DNA of 64,000 bases, from contig NZ_JAAZUI010000018.1 of assembly GCF_012524075.1 (NCBI RefSeq), forward strand, positions 16,165 through 80,164, in the 5' to 3' direction. Within the stretch, counting starts at the first letter, position 1. Each line of letters starts with the position of its first letter. This document shows, one piece after another, positions 17,199-26,598 of the stretch. Under the pieces are notes generated by a model, which did not search any database, was not told the DNA's origin, and saw only the letters and a list, made by a program, of their open reading frames with translations. This DNA is from Lutibacter sp. B1. Its GTDB lineage: Bacteria; Bacteroidota; Bacteroidia; Flavobacteriales; Flavobacteriaceae. The position numbers were made by a program, and so were the translations under genes.

Positions 17199-19811
17199 AT
17201 GCAAGAAGAAAACAACGAGCATTTAAACGAAGAATTTGGAAATCAGGAAACCATTACCAAAGTTACAGGAATGTATAAAGATTGGTTTTTGGATTATGCT
17301 TCGTACGTTATTTTAGAAAGAGCAGTACCTGCAATTAAAGATGGTTTTAAACCGGTACAGCGTAGAATTATGCATTCAATGAAAGATTTGGATGATGGAC
17401 GCTATAATAAAGTAGCCAATATTGTGGGGCATACAATGCAATACCATCCGCATGGTGATGCTTCTATTGCCGATGCAATGGTGCAATTAGGGCAAAAAGA
17501 ATTATTGATTGATATGCAGGGTAACTGGGGTAATATTTTAACTGGAGACGGTGCCGCAGCCTCACGTTATATTGAAGCTCGTTTATCCAAATTTGCATTA
17601 GATGTTGTTTTCAATCCTAAAACTACCGAATGGCAAGCTTCTTACGATGGTAGAAAAAAAGAACCCGTAGATTTACCTGTTAAATTTCCAATGTTGTTGG
17701 CTCAAGGTGCTGAAGGTATTGCTGTTGGTCTTTCAACCAAAATTTTACCGCATAATTTTAACGAATTGATTGATGCTTCCATAAAACATTTAAAAGGGCG
17801 TAGTTTTACATTAGTTCCAGATTTTTTAACAGGAGGTATTGCTGATGTATCTAACTATAGCGATGGAAAACGCGGAGGTAAAATTAGAGTAAGAGCTAAA
17901 ATATCTCAACTTGATAAAAAAACGTTGGTTATTACTGAGATTCCTTTTGGAACAACAACAACTTCATTAATTGATTCAATATTAAAAGCAAACGATAAAG
18001 GAACCATTAAAATTAGACAAATAGAAGATAATACAGCTGCTAATGTTGAAATTTTAGTGCATTTGCCTAATGGAATTTCACCCGATAAAACCATTGATGC
18101 ATTATATGCATTTACAAATTGCGAAAATTCAATTTCTCCTTTAGGTTGTGTTATTGATGATAATAAACCGGTATTTATTGGTGTGTCAGAAATGTTAAGA
18201 CGCTCAACAGATCATACAGTAGAATTATTAAAAGAAGAATTAGAAATTCAATTAAATGAACTGGAAGAGCAATGGCATTTTGCATCATTAGAACGTATTT
18301 TTATTGAAAATAGAATCTATCGTGATATTGAAGAAGAAGAAACGTGGGAAGGTGTTATAAAAGCTATTGATGAAGGATTGAAACCTCATATAAAACATTT
18401 AAAAAGAGCGATTACTGAAGAAGATATTATTCGATTAACCGAAATCAGAATTAAAAAAATATCAAAATTTGATATAGATAAAGCAAAACAATTTATTGAA
18501 AGCTTAGAAGATAAAATTGCTGAAGTAAAAAATTATTTAGCCAATTTAATTGATTTTGCAGTTGAGTATTTTAAAAACTTAAAAACTAAATACGGTAAAG
18601 GTAAAGAGCGTAAAACCGAATTGCGTTTATTTGATGATATTGTTGCAACTAAAGTTGTAATGAGAAATACAAAACTGTATGTAAATAAAGAAGAAGGTTT
18701 TGTAGGAACTTCACTTAAACGAGACGAATATGTTGATGATTGTGCTGATATTGATGATGTTATAGTTTTTAGAAGAGATGGCGTTATGATGGTTACAAAA
18801 GTTGATGCTAAAACTTTTGTAGGAAAAGATATTATTCATGTTGCAGTATTTAAAAAGAACGACAAACGTACGGTTTATAACATGATTTATCGTGATGGTA
18901 AAAGTGGGCCAAGTTATATGAAGCGTTTTAATGTAACAGGTGTAACACGCGATAAAGAATATGATTTAACTGCAGGAAATAAAGCATCAATTGTACACTA
19001 TTTTACGGCTAATCCAAACGGTGAAGCTGAAACAGTTACCATAAATTTACGTGCAGTAGGAAGTATTAAAAAACTTAAATGGGATATAGATTTTTCTGAA
19101 TTAGCAATTAAAGGACGAGGTGTAAAAGGAAATTTAGTAACAAAATATGCTATTAAAAAAATTGAGTTAAAATCGGAAGGAGTTTCTACTTTAAAACCTC
19201 GAAAAATTTGGTTTGATGATGTTGTGCAGAGATTAAATGTTGATGGAAGAGGTGAGTTGTTAGGTGAATTTAAAGCTGAAGACAGATTGCTGATTATTAC
19301 TCAAAAAGGTATAGTTAAAACAATTAAACCGGAGTTAACTACGCATTTTGAAAATGATATGATTGTTTTGGAAAAATGGATTCCTGAAAAACCAATTTCA
19401 GCAATTTATTTTGATGGTGAAAAGGAAAAATACTTTGTAAAACGATTTATGATTGACAATCCTAATAAAGAAGAAATATTTATATCAGAACATCAAAAAT
19501 CTCAATTAGAAATTGTTGCTACAGATTACAGACCAATGGTTGAAGTTGTGTTTTCAAAAAGAAGTTTAGAAAATATAACTGTTGATTTAGAGGAATTTAT
19601 TGCTATAAAAGGTATTAAAGCGTTAGGAAATCAATTGACTGCTGATAAAATTAAGCAAGTTAATTTGTTAGAACCATTACCTTATGAAGCTCCTGTAGTA
19701 AATGAAGTGGAAGTAAATGAAGAAGAAATTTTTGACAATTCTAAAAAAGATGACAATGAGGATAAAGAAAATAATAAAAATAAAGACGATGGGCAAACAA
19801 CACTATTTTAA
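17199..19811 (+). CDS. parC: DNA topoisomerase IV subunit A (GyrA/ParC family)
   Basis: DNA breakage-reunion subunit that works with ParE. The catalytic Tyr is in AAASRYIEARLS (Y124). The quinolone-region motif reads HPHGDASIADAM, placing Ala88 where the classical Ser83/Ser80 lies and Asp92 at the acidic site. The N-terminal breakage-reunion domain spans about residues 25-480; a C-terminal DNA-wrapping domain follows, and the tail (about 835-870) is Asp/Glu/Lys/Asn-rich. At 870 residues it is of usual length for the Bacteroidota ParC-type protein. The ATG is at 17199. Confidence 0.92.
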   Translation: MQEENNEHLNEEFGNQETITKVTGMYKDWFLDYASYVILERAVPAIKDGFKPVQRRIMHSMKDLDDGRYNKVANIVGHTMQYHPHGDASIADAMVQLGQKELLIDMQGNWGNILTGDGAAASRYIEARLSKFALDVVFNPKTTEWQASYDGRKKEPVDLPVKFPMLLAQGAEGIAVGLSTKILPHNFNELIDASIKHLKGRSFTLVPDFLTGGIADVSNYSDGKRGGKIRVRAKISQLDKKTLVITEIPFGTTTTSLIDSILKANDKGTIKIRQIEDNTAANVEILVHLPNGISPDKTIDALYAFTNCENSISPLGCVIDDNKPVFIGVSEMLRRSTDHTVELLKEELEIQLNELEEQWHFASLERIFIENRIYRDIEEEETWEGVIKAIDEGLKPHIKHLKRAITEEDIIRLTEIRIKKISKFDIDKAKQFIESLEDKIAEVKNYLANLIDFAVEYFKNLKTKYGKGKERKTELRLFDDIVATKVVMRNTKLYVNKEEGFVGTSLKRDEYVDDCADIDDVIVFRRDGVMMVTKVDAKTFVGKDIIHVAVFKKNDKRTVYNMIYRDGKSGPSYMKRFNVTGVTRDKEYDLTAGNKASIVHYFTANPNGEAETVTINLRAVGSIKKLKWDIDFSELAIKGRGVKGNLVTKYAIKKIELKSEGVSTLKPRKIWFDDVVQRLNVDGRGELLGEFKAEDRLLIITQKGIVKTIKPELTTHFENDMIVLEKWIPEKPISAIYFDGEKEKYFVKRFMIDNPNKEEIFISEHQKSQLEIVATDYRPMVEVVFSKRSLENITVDLEEFIAIKGIKALGNQLTADKIKQVNLLEPLPYEAPVVNEVEVNEEEIFDNSKKDDNEDKENNKNKDDGQTTLF

Positions 19812-19816
19812 TACTT

Positions 19817-20395
19817 TTATTTATTTTCGAAACCTAATTTTTCTATTTTTTTCAACCATTTTATTCTAAACTCATTTTTAGATAATCTGACAGGTCCTAT
19901 GGCTGTTATTTTAACTTTTTGAATACCTACAAATTGCAGTGTTAGCTTTTTCATTGCTTTGTGGCTTGGTGCTCCATAAAACCATTTGTAATACCAAACG
20001 GGAGCATCCATAGTACATATTAACCGAGCAGTTTTACCGGTTAAACATTTATCCCACCAATGTGAATTTTCTCTGTACTTGAAGGCAAAACCTGGAATAA
20101 ATGTTCTGTCTATAAAACCTTTCATTATAGCCGGTATTGATCCCCACCAAACAGGATAAATCCATACTATATGTTGTGCCCACTTAATTTTTTCTTGTGA
20201 TTCAATTAGATCAGGTTCAAGTTCGGTCCTTGTTCTGTAACCGGCTTTTAAATTAGGATCGAAATTTAACTCTCCAATATTTATTTCTTTCAGTTGAGAG
20301 CCAGAACTAATAACTCCAGTTTTATATGCTTCAGAAATAGAATAGTTAAAACTTTCTTTATCAGGATGTCCGTTAATAATGAGAATTTTTTTCAT
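19817..20395 (-). CDS. NAD(P)H-dependent quinone oxidoreductase-like flavoprotein
   Basis: A 192-residue flavodoxin-fold protein of the NQO1/MdaB/YwrO group, which binds FAD or FMN and reduces quinones or similar acceptors. The N-terminal ILIINGHPDKESFNYSI binds the flavin phosphate; IVWIYPVWWGSIPAIMKGFIDRTF is the family signature. ATG at 20393-20395. It is convergent with parC (5-base gap), and it is 29 bases from the next upstream minus-strand gene. The substrate is not known. Confidence 0.85.
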   Translation of the reverse strand: MKKILIINGHPDKESFNYSISEAYKTGVISSGSQLKEINIGELNFDPNLKAGYRTRTELEPDLIESQEKIKWAQHIVWIYPVWWGSIPAIMKGFIDRTFIPGFAFKYRENSHWWDKCLTGKTARLICTMDAPVWYYKWFYGAPSHKAMKKLTLQFVGIQKVKITAIGPVRLSKNEFRIKWLKKIEKLGFENK

Positions 20396-20424
20396 TTTCT
20401 CAAAATTTGTTTATAATAAAAGAC

Positions 20425-20799
20425 TTAATGTAAAACCCACTCAATAGCTGCTTCCATACTACTAAATGGGCTAGATTCGTAACCATCATCTTTAGTTTTA
20501 ACTAAAATAGGTATTACAACATCTTTAGGATTATCAGTAACAATGCCTATTTTATAATTTCTAAAAATTTCAATATGTTTTTTATAAAAATCAGCTATTG
20601 CTGTATGTTCATCAGGTTTCATGTCAAGAGTTGCATTTGTATAATCTAATACAAAACCTTTTGTATCTTTCGGAATTAAATTGTTTTTAAATGCATATTC
20701 CCAAGAAGACTCAATATCATTAATGGTAATATGGCCATAATAATATTTAAATAAAATTTTTAATGAATTGTTGAAATGGTATTTAAATTTATTATTCAT
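20425..20799 (-). CDS. Small conserved hypothetical protein, possibly SpoIIAA/STAS-like
   Basis: 124 residues, soluble, no signal peptide. The alternating pattern (FKYYYGHITINDIESSWEYAF, KGFVLDYTNATLDM, YKIGIVTDNPKD, FSSMEAAIEWV) is like the SpoIIAA/STAS-like single-domain proteins, but this is a visual fold guess. ATG at 20797-20799. It is flanked on the minus strand by the flavoprotein and the BtuF-like gene; a 14-base palindrome ATCTTTATAAAGAT (20813-20826) lies upstream of it. Confidence 0.6.
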   Translation of the reverse strand: MNNKFKYHFNNSLKILFKYYYGHITINDIESSWEYAFKNNLIPKDTKGFVLDYTNATLDMKPDEHTAIADFYKKHIEIFRNYKIGIVTDNPKDVVIPILVKTKDDGYESSPFSSMEAAIEWVLH

Positions 20800-20836
20800 A
20801 ATTTATTGCGTCATCTTTATAAAGATAATAAAAAAA

Positions 20837-21976
20837 TCAATATAATTTTTGATAAAATGTAAAATTATAATCTTCAAGTAGTTCAGGATGAGCAATTTTT
20901 ATAATATCTTTTAAAACCAAATCAGGTCTTGAAGGAGCTAATTCAAAATAAATAATTCCGCCTTTTTCACCTTGATTATTTACAAAAGAGTAGATGTTTT
21001 TATTTTTAAACGCTTTGAATTTCGGATAAATATCGTTTGCGTTTTCAAGTTGTTTTAAAGAGGTATAAAAACTTGGAGATAACCAAATATCAGCATCTTT
21101 TCCTTTTTCAAAAACATTTTCGATATTTAATGACAGGCTTCCTTTTCCATTGGAGTTTTTCCATAGATAATTTGTATTGGCATCATTTAAAAAAGCAGCT
21201 TCAAAACTATCTCCGGCAGGCAAATTCCATATATCTTTAAATAGTCCACCCGAAATAACAGTAGGTTTATTTGTTGCTTTTAAGGCAATATTTTTTGCTT
21301 CAAAATAATTTTTTTCAATAGCATTAAAAATACTGTCAGCTTCTTTTTCTTTATTAAAAAGAATACCAAAAAATTTAATCCATTCTGCTCTGCCTAAAGG
21401 AGTTTCTTCTAACCAATCACCATTATAAATTACAGGTATTCCTAATTTATCAATGTTTTCAAGCATTTTATTATTGCTATTAATTGAAAAACCAATAACA
21501 GTATCAGGTTGTAAGTTTAATAGAACTTCAGTATTTATATTTTCTTCATTTCCAAGCTCCATAATTTTACCCGAATTTATCAACTCACGTGTTTTTTTGG
21601 ATGAAATATAATCGGTATTTGGATATCCAACCAACTTATTTTCAACGTGTAATAGTTCAAGCATTGGAATATGAGTGGTGCTGGTAACAACAATTGAATT
21701 GATGGGAGTTTTAATAATTTTTCGACTTTTATCAATAACTGAATCAGAATTTGTTAAAATATACTCAAAAGTGTTTTCAGCGTTTTGATAAGGAGTTTTG
21801 ATGATTAGTTTTTTATAATCCTCATTGTATTGAATATCAAAACCTTTTGCATATTTTATTGCACTTTCTTTAGATGAAAAAGTATTAAATAAATGTTTCT
21901 CTTTTTCATTTTTACATGAAAAAAATGAAAGAAAAAGTAATGTTAATACTACAATTTTTGTGCTTAGTGTATCCAT
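20837..21976 (-). CDS. BtuF-like ABC-transporter substrate-binding lipoprotein
   Basis: A 379-residue lipoprotein (LSFFSCKN lipobox, Cys near residue 21) of the periplasmic-binding-protein family for cobalamin or iron chelates. IVVTSTTHIPMLELLHVENKLVGYPNTDYI and LLNLQPDTVIGFSI fit the PF01497 fold. It is divergent from a cobalamin riboswitch and a BtuB-like receptor, so vitamin B12 is the favoured ligand. No BtuC permease or BtuD ATPase gene is in the neighbourhood. ATG at 21974-21976. Confidence 0.82.
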   Translation of the reverse strand: MDTLSTKIVVLTLLFLSFFSCKNEKEKHLFNTFSSKESAIKYAKGFDIQYNEDYKKLIIKTPYQNAENTFEYILTNSDSVIDKSRKIIKTPINSIVVTSTTHIPMLELLHVENKLVGYPNTDYISSKKTRELINSGKIMELGNEENINTEVLLNLQPDTVIGFSINSNNKMLENIDKLGIPVIYNGDWLEETPLGRAEWIKFFGILFNKEKEADSIFNAIEKNYFEAKNIALKATNKPTVISGGLFKDIWNLPAGDSFEAAFLNDANTNYLWKNSNGKGSLSLNIENVFEKGKDADIWLSPSFYTSLKQLENANDIYPKFKAFKNKNIYSFVNNQGEKGGIIYFELAPSRPDLVLKDIIKIAHPELLEDYNFTFYQKLY

Positions 21977-22058
21977 CTAAAAAATTTATGACAAATGTAA
22001 TATTTTAGAATTTTAATAGTACTTATTACTCTTAAATTAATTACTTTTGTTTTCAGAT

Positions 22059-22240
22059 TATGGTTCTTATTTATACTTCGTGTAAATAAGTGAAAAGGGA
22101 ATTCGGTTAAAATCCGAAGCTGTTCCCGCAACTGTAAGCTAAGCCAATTTTTTGGTGGTTGTTATTTAAACTTTTAACCACTGTTCTAATAGAATGGGAA
22201 GGTAAATAACAATACGCAAGCCAGGAGACCTGCCACAATC
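22059..22240 (+). promoter_or_regulatory. Cobalamin riboswitch
   Basis: The conserved core elements are in order: GTGAAAAGGGAA (about 22090), GGTTAAAATCCGAAGCTG, TTCCCGCAACTGTAA (22123-22137) and GCCAGGAGACCTGCC (22220-22234, the B12 box). The downstream hairpin TCAAACTTTC-GGGC-GAAAGGTTTGA (22249-22273) may be the expression platform; it has no T-run, so control of translation is more likely than termination. Limits are approximate. It controls the BtuB-like gene at 22336. Confidence 0.93.
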
Positions 22241-22335
22241 AATATAGTTCAAACTTTCGGGCGAAAGGTTTGAGTATGGTTTTCTATACTTAAAAATTTA
22301 CCTGATTTATTTTATTAATTAAATCATATTAAAAA

Positions 22336-24240
22336 ATGAAAAAAAATTCATTTTATCTGGGTATTTTATGTTTATTATTTGCGCAAAATACTGTAAAAGC
22401 TCAAGAAAAAAATAGTATTGAGCAGTTAAACGAAGTTGTAGTTACGGCAACTAAATTTGCGATTAGAAAAGAACAAGTAGGTAAGCTTGTTTATCAAATT
22501 TCACCTGAAGAAATTAATAATTTTAAAGGGCAAACCATTGTAGATGTGTTAAATACTATTGCCGGAATTGAAATTAATGGTACAAATAGTGCTGCCGGAA
22601 AAAACAAAAGTATGTATGTTAGAGGAGGTAGAAACCGCCAAGTTTTAGTTTTGATTGATGGTGTTCCTGTAAGTGATCCGTCAGGAGTTACTACAACCTA
22701 CGATTTGCGTTTGCTCACTTTAAGTCAGGTTGAATCAATTGAGGTTATGAAAGGTGCATCAAGTACGTTGTATGGTTCTGGTGCAGCAACGGCCGTTATC
22801 AACATTAAATTAAAAAAATCATCAAAAAAGTCTATTTCAGTTAATTATCAAGTGTCTTTAGGTACTAATAATTCTGAAGATAATTCTGATATCAATTTAA
22901 ATGATGCAAATCAAAATATTGCGCTTACAGGTACCGTAAATAAATTCAATTATTTAGCTTCGTTTAATGCAACTAATACTAACGGTTTGTCTGAAGCAAG
23001 TGATAAAGATAGTTCTGTAAAATTTGAAAGTGATAAGTTTACCGCAACTAATTCTTTTATTCGTTTTGGTTATGAATTTAGCCATAAATTAAATGTGCAA
23101 TTATTTAGCAATTTTGATAAAAATAAGTATGATTATGATGCTGGTGCTTTTGCAGATTCTGATATCAATAATGGGGAAAACGAGCAGCTTAGATTTGGTG
23201 TGTCTTCAAATTTTATCTATGCAAAAGGAAGTTTAGCTTTGGTGGCTTCATATAATAAAATAGACAGAACATTTGATAGTTTTAATAGTTGGACAAATAC
23301 TGTTGATGGATATAAATATAAAGGAGTAACTTACGATGTAGATTTGGTAAATAACTATAAATTATCAGATCAAATTCAATTTATAACAGGAATTAATTAT
23401 CAGCAACAAAAAAACAACACAAACACACCTTATGGCAATATAAGTGATGCTATTGCTAAGTATGATATTGTTGATCCGTATGTTTCTGTGGTTTACAATA
23501 CTTCTTTCGGATTTAATATTACAGCAGGTACACGTTTAAACAATCATAGCGAATACGGAAATCATTGGGTATACAATATCAATCCTTCTTATAATTTTTC
23601 TGATAATTTCAGGATAATTTCTTCCTACAGTACAGCATTTATAGCACCAAGTGCTTACCAGTTATTTTCACAATACGGAAATGTTGATTTAGAACCAGAA
23701 GAAAATAATACAGTTGAAGCCGGATTTGTTTTTTCGCAGGATAAGCAATTTGAAATAAATTCAGTTTTCTTTTACAGAGAAGAAGATAACGCTATTATTT
23801 TACCTGATTACGTAACGTATGTAAATTCTGAAGAAACTCTTAATGCAAAAGGTGTAGAAACAGAAGTTCAAATAGATATTTTAAAAGATTTTACTTTTAG
23901 ATTAGGACATACATACACTCACAAAAGCTCAGATTTAGATTATATTCCAAAAAATAAATTTACAGCTTTGTTGGAAACAAATAGTATCAAAAACACCTAC
24001 CTGTCATTATTGTTTAAAAATATTTCAAAAAGAACTTATTTTGATCAGTGGGGCACAGGCTCAACAATAAATTTAGATGCATATAATTTAGTAGATTTTA
24101 ATGCAAATCATACTTTGATAAAAGATAAACTAACCGTTTTTGTAAATGTGACTAATATTTTTAATGAAGATTACGTAGAAACTATAGGTTATACAACAAA
24201 AGGTAGAAATTTTAAAGTGGGATTAGATTTTACATTTTAA
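22336..24240 (+). CDS. btuB: BtuB-like TonB-dependent outer-membrane receptor
   Basis: A 634-residue TonB-dependent receptor with signal peptide (LLFAQNTVKAQ). The TonB-box-like region NEVVVTATKF is at about 33-42; the plug follows (IVDVLNTIAGIEINGTNSAAG, GRNRQVLVLIDGVPVSDPSG, VESIEVMKGASSTLYGSGAATAVINI). The 22-strand barrel ends in a Phe (VGLDFTF). Length and the riboswitch upstream point to uptake of cobalamin or a related corrinoid. ATG at 22336. Confidence 0.92.
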   Translation: MKKNSFYLGILCLLFAQNTVKAQEKNSIEQLNEVVVTATKFAIRKEQVGKLVYQISPEEINNFKGQTIVDVLNTIAGIEINGTNSAAGKNKSMYVRGGRNRQVLVLIDGVPVSDPSGVTTTYDLRLLTLSQVESIEVMKGASSTLYGSGAATAVINIKLKKSSKKSISVNYQVSLGTNNSEDNSDINLNDANQNIALTGTVNKFNYLASFNATNTNGLSEASDKDSSVKFESDKFTATNSFIRFGYEFSHKLNVQLFSNFDKNKYDYDAGAFADSDINNGENEQLRFGVSSNFIYAKGSLALVASYNKIDRTFDSFNSWTNTVDGYKYKGVTYDVDLVNNYKLSDQIQFITGINYQQQKNNTNTPYGNISDAIAKYDIVDPYVSVVYNTSFGFNITAGTRLNNHSEYGNHWVYNINPSYNFSDNFRIISSYSTAFIAPSAYQLFSQYGNVDLEPEENNTVEAGFVFSQDKQFEINSVFFYREEDNAIILPDYVTYVNSEETLNAKGVETEVQIDILKDFTFRLGHTYTHKSSDLDYIPKNKFTALLETNSIKNTYLSLLFKNISKRTYFDQWGTGSTINLDAYNLVDFNANHTLIKDKLTVFVNVTNIFNEDYVETIGYTTKGRNFKVGLDFTF

Positions 24241-24250
24241 GAAAATAGAA

Positions 24251-24315
24251 AAAGGTTAATTAAAAACATAATTTATTTGTCATTACAATGACAGTTTTTA
24301 ATTAATCTTTTTTTA
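24251..24315. terminator. Compound two-way terminator
   Basis: An outer stem AGGTTAATTAAAAAC (24253-24267) / GTTTTTAATTAATCT (24294-24308) encloses an inner hairpin TGTCATT-AC-AATGACA (24278-24293), followed by T-rich sequence. It lies between two convergent genes. Confidence 0.6.
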
Positions 24316-24834
24316 TATGAAGTTTCTTACTTCATCTTTTATAAAAGCTAAAGCTGTGGTTGAAGGAGGAGAACTGTTAAGCATTCTTTTTAATATCGCT
24401 TCTCGTAGTTCTTGCGCATTGGTAATCAGTTCATCTTCAGAAGTTTTTTTTATAATATGTATAGTAGAATTTTTTGATGCTATAATAACATTCCAACACT
24501 TTTCAGAAATATAAATTTGTTGAGCTATATTATGTTCAAACTCTTGCTCAATAGTGTTTATAAGGCTTTGTGTGTAAGCAAATTTATCATTATTAACAGA
24601 TGTAACCCTTAACAAAAGGTTTGAAGGGTTTATCCGTTCCAAAAATAATGTCATACGCTCGTATGCCTGAAGTTTTATAGGAAATGTGTGTTTACTATTT
24701 TCTTTAAGTATGTTCAACTGCATCTTACGTTCTTCATTTTTGGTATGATTTACAAAAAAATAATAAGCAACTAATCCGGTTATAATTGATGGTATTGTGT
24801 AACTTAATAAATCTATAATTTTTTCTATGTCCAT
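24313..24834 (-). CDS. Conserved hypothetical protein with N-terminal membrane helix
   Basis: 173 residues from the ATG at 24832-24834 (MDIEKIIDLLSY); the longer frame to 24882 begins at an unlikely GTG. One helix (about residues 8-28, SYTIPSIITGLVAYYFFVNH) anchors it, followed by a soluble, helical cytoplasmic part (KLQAYERMTLFLERINPSNLLLRV; FEHNIAQQIYISEKCWNVI). It resembles short Flavobacteriia proteins annotated DUF7935-like, but I am not sure of this. Function unknown. Confidence 0.65.
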   Translation of the reverse strand: MDIEKIIDLLSYTIPSIITGLVAYYFFVNHTKNEERKMQLNILKENSKHTFPIKLQAYERMTLFLERINPSNLLLRVTSVNNDKFAYTQSLINTIEQEFEHNIAQQIYISEKCWNVIIASKNSTIHIIKKTSEDELITNAQELREAILKRMLNSSPPSTTALAFIKDEVRNFI

Positions 24835-24957
24835 AAATAACTTATTTCGTTCAAAAATATATTTTGTAAAATTAACACACAATTTATAATTAAATTTTAT
24901 TGAAAATATAATTATTTAAACTTTTATTAGTAAAATAAAATTTTGTTCCTTTTATTT

Positions 24958-24976
24958 GTAACCTATGTTACATTTG
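24958..24976 (+). promoter_or_regulatory. Promoter region with inverted repeat upstream of the FadL-like gene
   Basis: GTAAC-CTAT-GTTAC (24958-24971) overlaps a -7 box TACATTTG (24969-24976). The predicted transcription start is near 24983, about 107 bases before the ATG. Confidence 0.5.
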
Positions 24977-24989
24977 TAAAACCTAATTC

Positions 24990-25003
24990 CTGACAATTGT
25001 CAG
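24990..25003. promoter_or_regulatory. 14-base perfect palindrome, likely operator
   Basis: CTGACAATTGTCAG is perfectly symmetric and begins about 7 bases after the predicted transcription start of the FadL-like gene. This is where a dimeric repressor would block transcription. The regulator is not identified. Confidence 0.5.
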
Positions 25004-25089
25004 TTATTCTATGTATTAAACAAATTATTTTTGTCAATGAAAAACAGATAAAAATATCCGTAATTCAAATATAAATAACAAAATATTAA

Positions 25090-26449
25090 ATGAAAATTAA
25101 GATTATGAAAAAATTACTACAATTAGCAGTATTGTTTTTAACAACAGTAACTTTTGCTCAAGTTGGCCATGTTATGCAGGGTATTGGATCTGTAAATATG
25201 TCAATGGGTGGAGCTGCAACTGCGCAACCATTAGATATAAGTGGTGCTTTACAATGGAATCCTGCAGCGATTTCAGTTTTTGATGATAAAATAATAAATT
25301 TTGATATTGGGTTATTCTTTTCATCGCCGGAATTAAGCGCTAGTTTACCTGCCGGAATGATGGGAGAAGGTTCTCCCGCAGTTTCAGGTATTACAAAAGA
25401 TGATAAAGGAGTTTCACCAATGCCTGCTTTAGCCATGGTTTGGGGAAAAGAAGACAGCAAACACACGTTTGGTGTTTCAGTATTTGGTATTAGTGGTTTT
25501 GGAGTTACATTTCCTGAAGAGAAAAACAATCCAATGAGTCCTACTTTCAATCCTACACTGAATTCAAACCCTATAAGCTATGCACAAAATATGGGAGGCT
25601 TTGGGCATTTTGAATCAAACTATATGCTATTACAAGTTGGAGTAACGTGGGCGTATGAGATAACAGAAAAATTTTCAATTGGTATTCAACCAACTATTAA
25701 TTATGGAGCTTTAAAAATGGAACCAAACCCAATAGCATCTCCAGGTGCTGCCGGTTATCCAAAAAGTGATAATGCATCTGCAATAGGTTTTGGAGGACAA
25801 ATAGGTTTATTTTATGATTCAAAAGAAGGAGTTAAAATTGGAGCTTCTTATAAAACAGAACAAGAATTTGGTGATTTAGAATTTGATAACAAATATTTAG
25901 ATGGTACTGAAGCTCCGGGAGCTGATTTTAAAATGAATTATCCTTCAATTTTATCATTTGGTTTGGGATATTCTATAGAAGATTTTGATTTTGCTGTTGA
26001 CTATAGATTGATTGATTATGAAAATACAGATGGTTTTATTAAAAAGGGTTGGACTCAAACAGGTTCTGTAAAAGGATTTGGTTGGAAAAATGTAAACGTA
26101 TTATCGGCTGGTATTCAATATAAAGGAATTGAAAGACTACCTTTAAGAGTTGGTTATACTTACTAGTAGTAATCCTATTGATGAAGAATTAGCATTCTTT
26201 TCAATGCCTGCAACTGCTGTTATTAAAAATGCCATGCAATTTGGATTTAGCTATATCATAAATGATAACTTTACATTAAATGGAGTATACCACCATGGAG
26301 ATAGTGGAGACAAAACAGAAGGTCCTATGCTAAACCCAATGATGGCTTCACCTCAAAACCCTTATGGAGCAATGCCTGGAACTAAAGTAGGTTATGAAAT
26401 GACTACCGATATGGCAATGGTAGGTGTAACTTATACTTTTAGTAAATAA
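25090..26449 (+). pseudogene. OmpP1/FadL-type outer-membrane transporter, frameshifted
   Basis: An outer-membrane channel of the OmpP1/FadL family for hydrophobic compounds. The signal peptide (MKKLLQLAVLFLTTVTFAQ) and FadL signature (SMGGAATAQPLDISGALQWNPAAIS) are clear. The first frame ends at 26164-26166 (TAG, followed by TAG TAA) after RVGYTY. The rest of the barrel (SSNPIDEELAFF...VGVTYTFSK) continues in the +1 frame to 26449. Dropping one T at 26164 restores a single ORF of about 450 codons with a normal C-terminal barrel strand. Either a real mutation or a sequence error; the protein as given would lack about 95 C-terminal residues. The start could be ATG 25090 or 25105. Confidence 0.85.
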
Positions 26450-26470
26450 GTTTAAAAGAAAAAAAACTAA

Positions 26471-26507
26471 AAAAACGGCTTCAATTCGAAGCCGTTTTTT
26501 TGTTTTA
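26471..26507 (+). terminator. Terminator after the FadL-like gene
   Basis: CGGCTTC-AATTC-GAAGCCG, with A-run before and TTTTTTTGTTTT after; strong. Confidence 0.88.
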
Positions 26508-26549
26508 AGCCGAAAAAATAACGTGTAAAAACATTGTCAATAACTTTTA

Positions 26550-26580
26550 TTGCTTAACTTAATTTGTAATAGTACTTTTG
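26550..26580 (+). promoter_or_regulatory. Promoter of the UvrD/PcrA helicase gene
   Basis: TTG (26550-26552), 20 bases, TACTTTTG (26573-26580); fits the Bacteroidota -33/-7 pattern very well. The predicted start is about 10 bases before the GTG start codon, so the leader is very short. Confidence 0.65.
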
Positions 26581-26598
26581 AATTTTTAAAGAATTCCT

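Noticed and set aside
20813..20826. Palindrome ATCTTTATAAAGAT upstream of the small hypothetical gene.
   Set aside because: Mostly A/T, weak as a hairpin, and no promoter box of the usual type overlaps it; noted only in the gene entry.
26161..26175. Programmed +1 frameshift at TAC TAG in the FadL-like gene.
   Set aside because: No slippery codon, no upstream Shine-Dalgarno-like stimulator and no precedent in this family; three stops in a row look more like an accidental shift.
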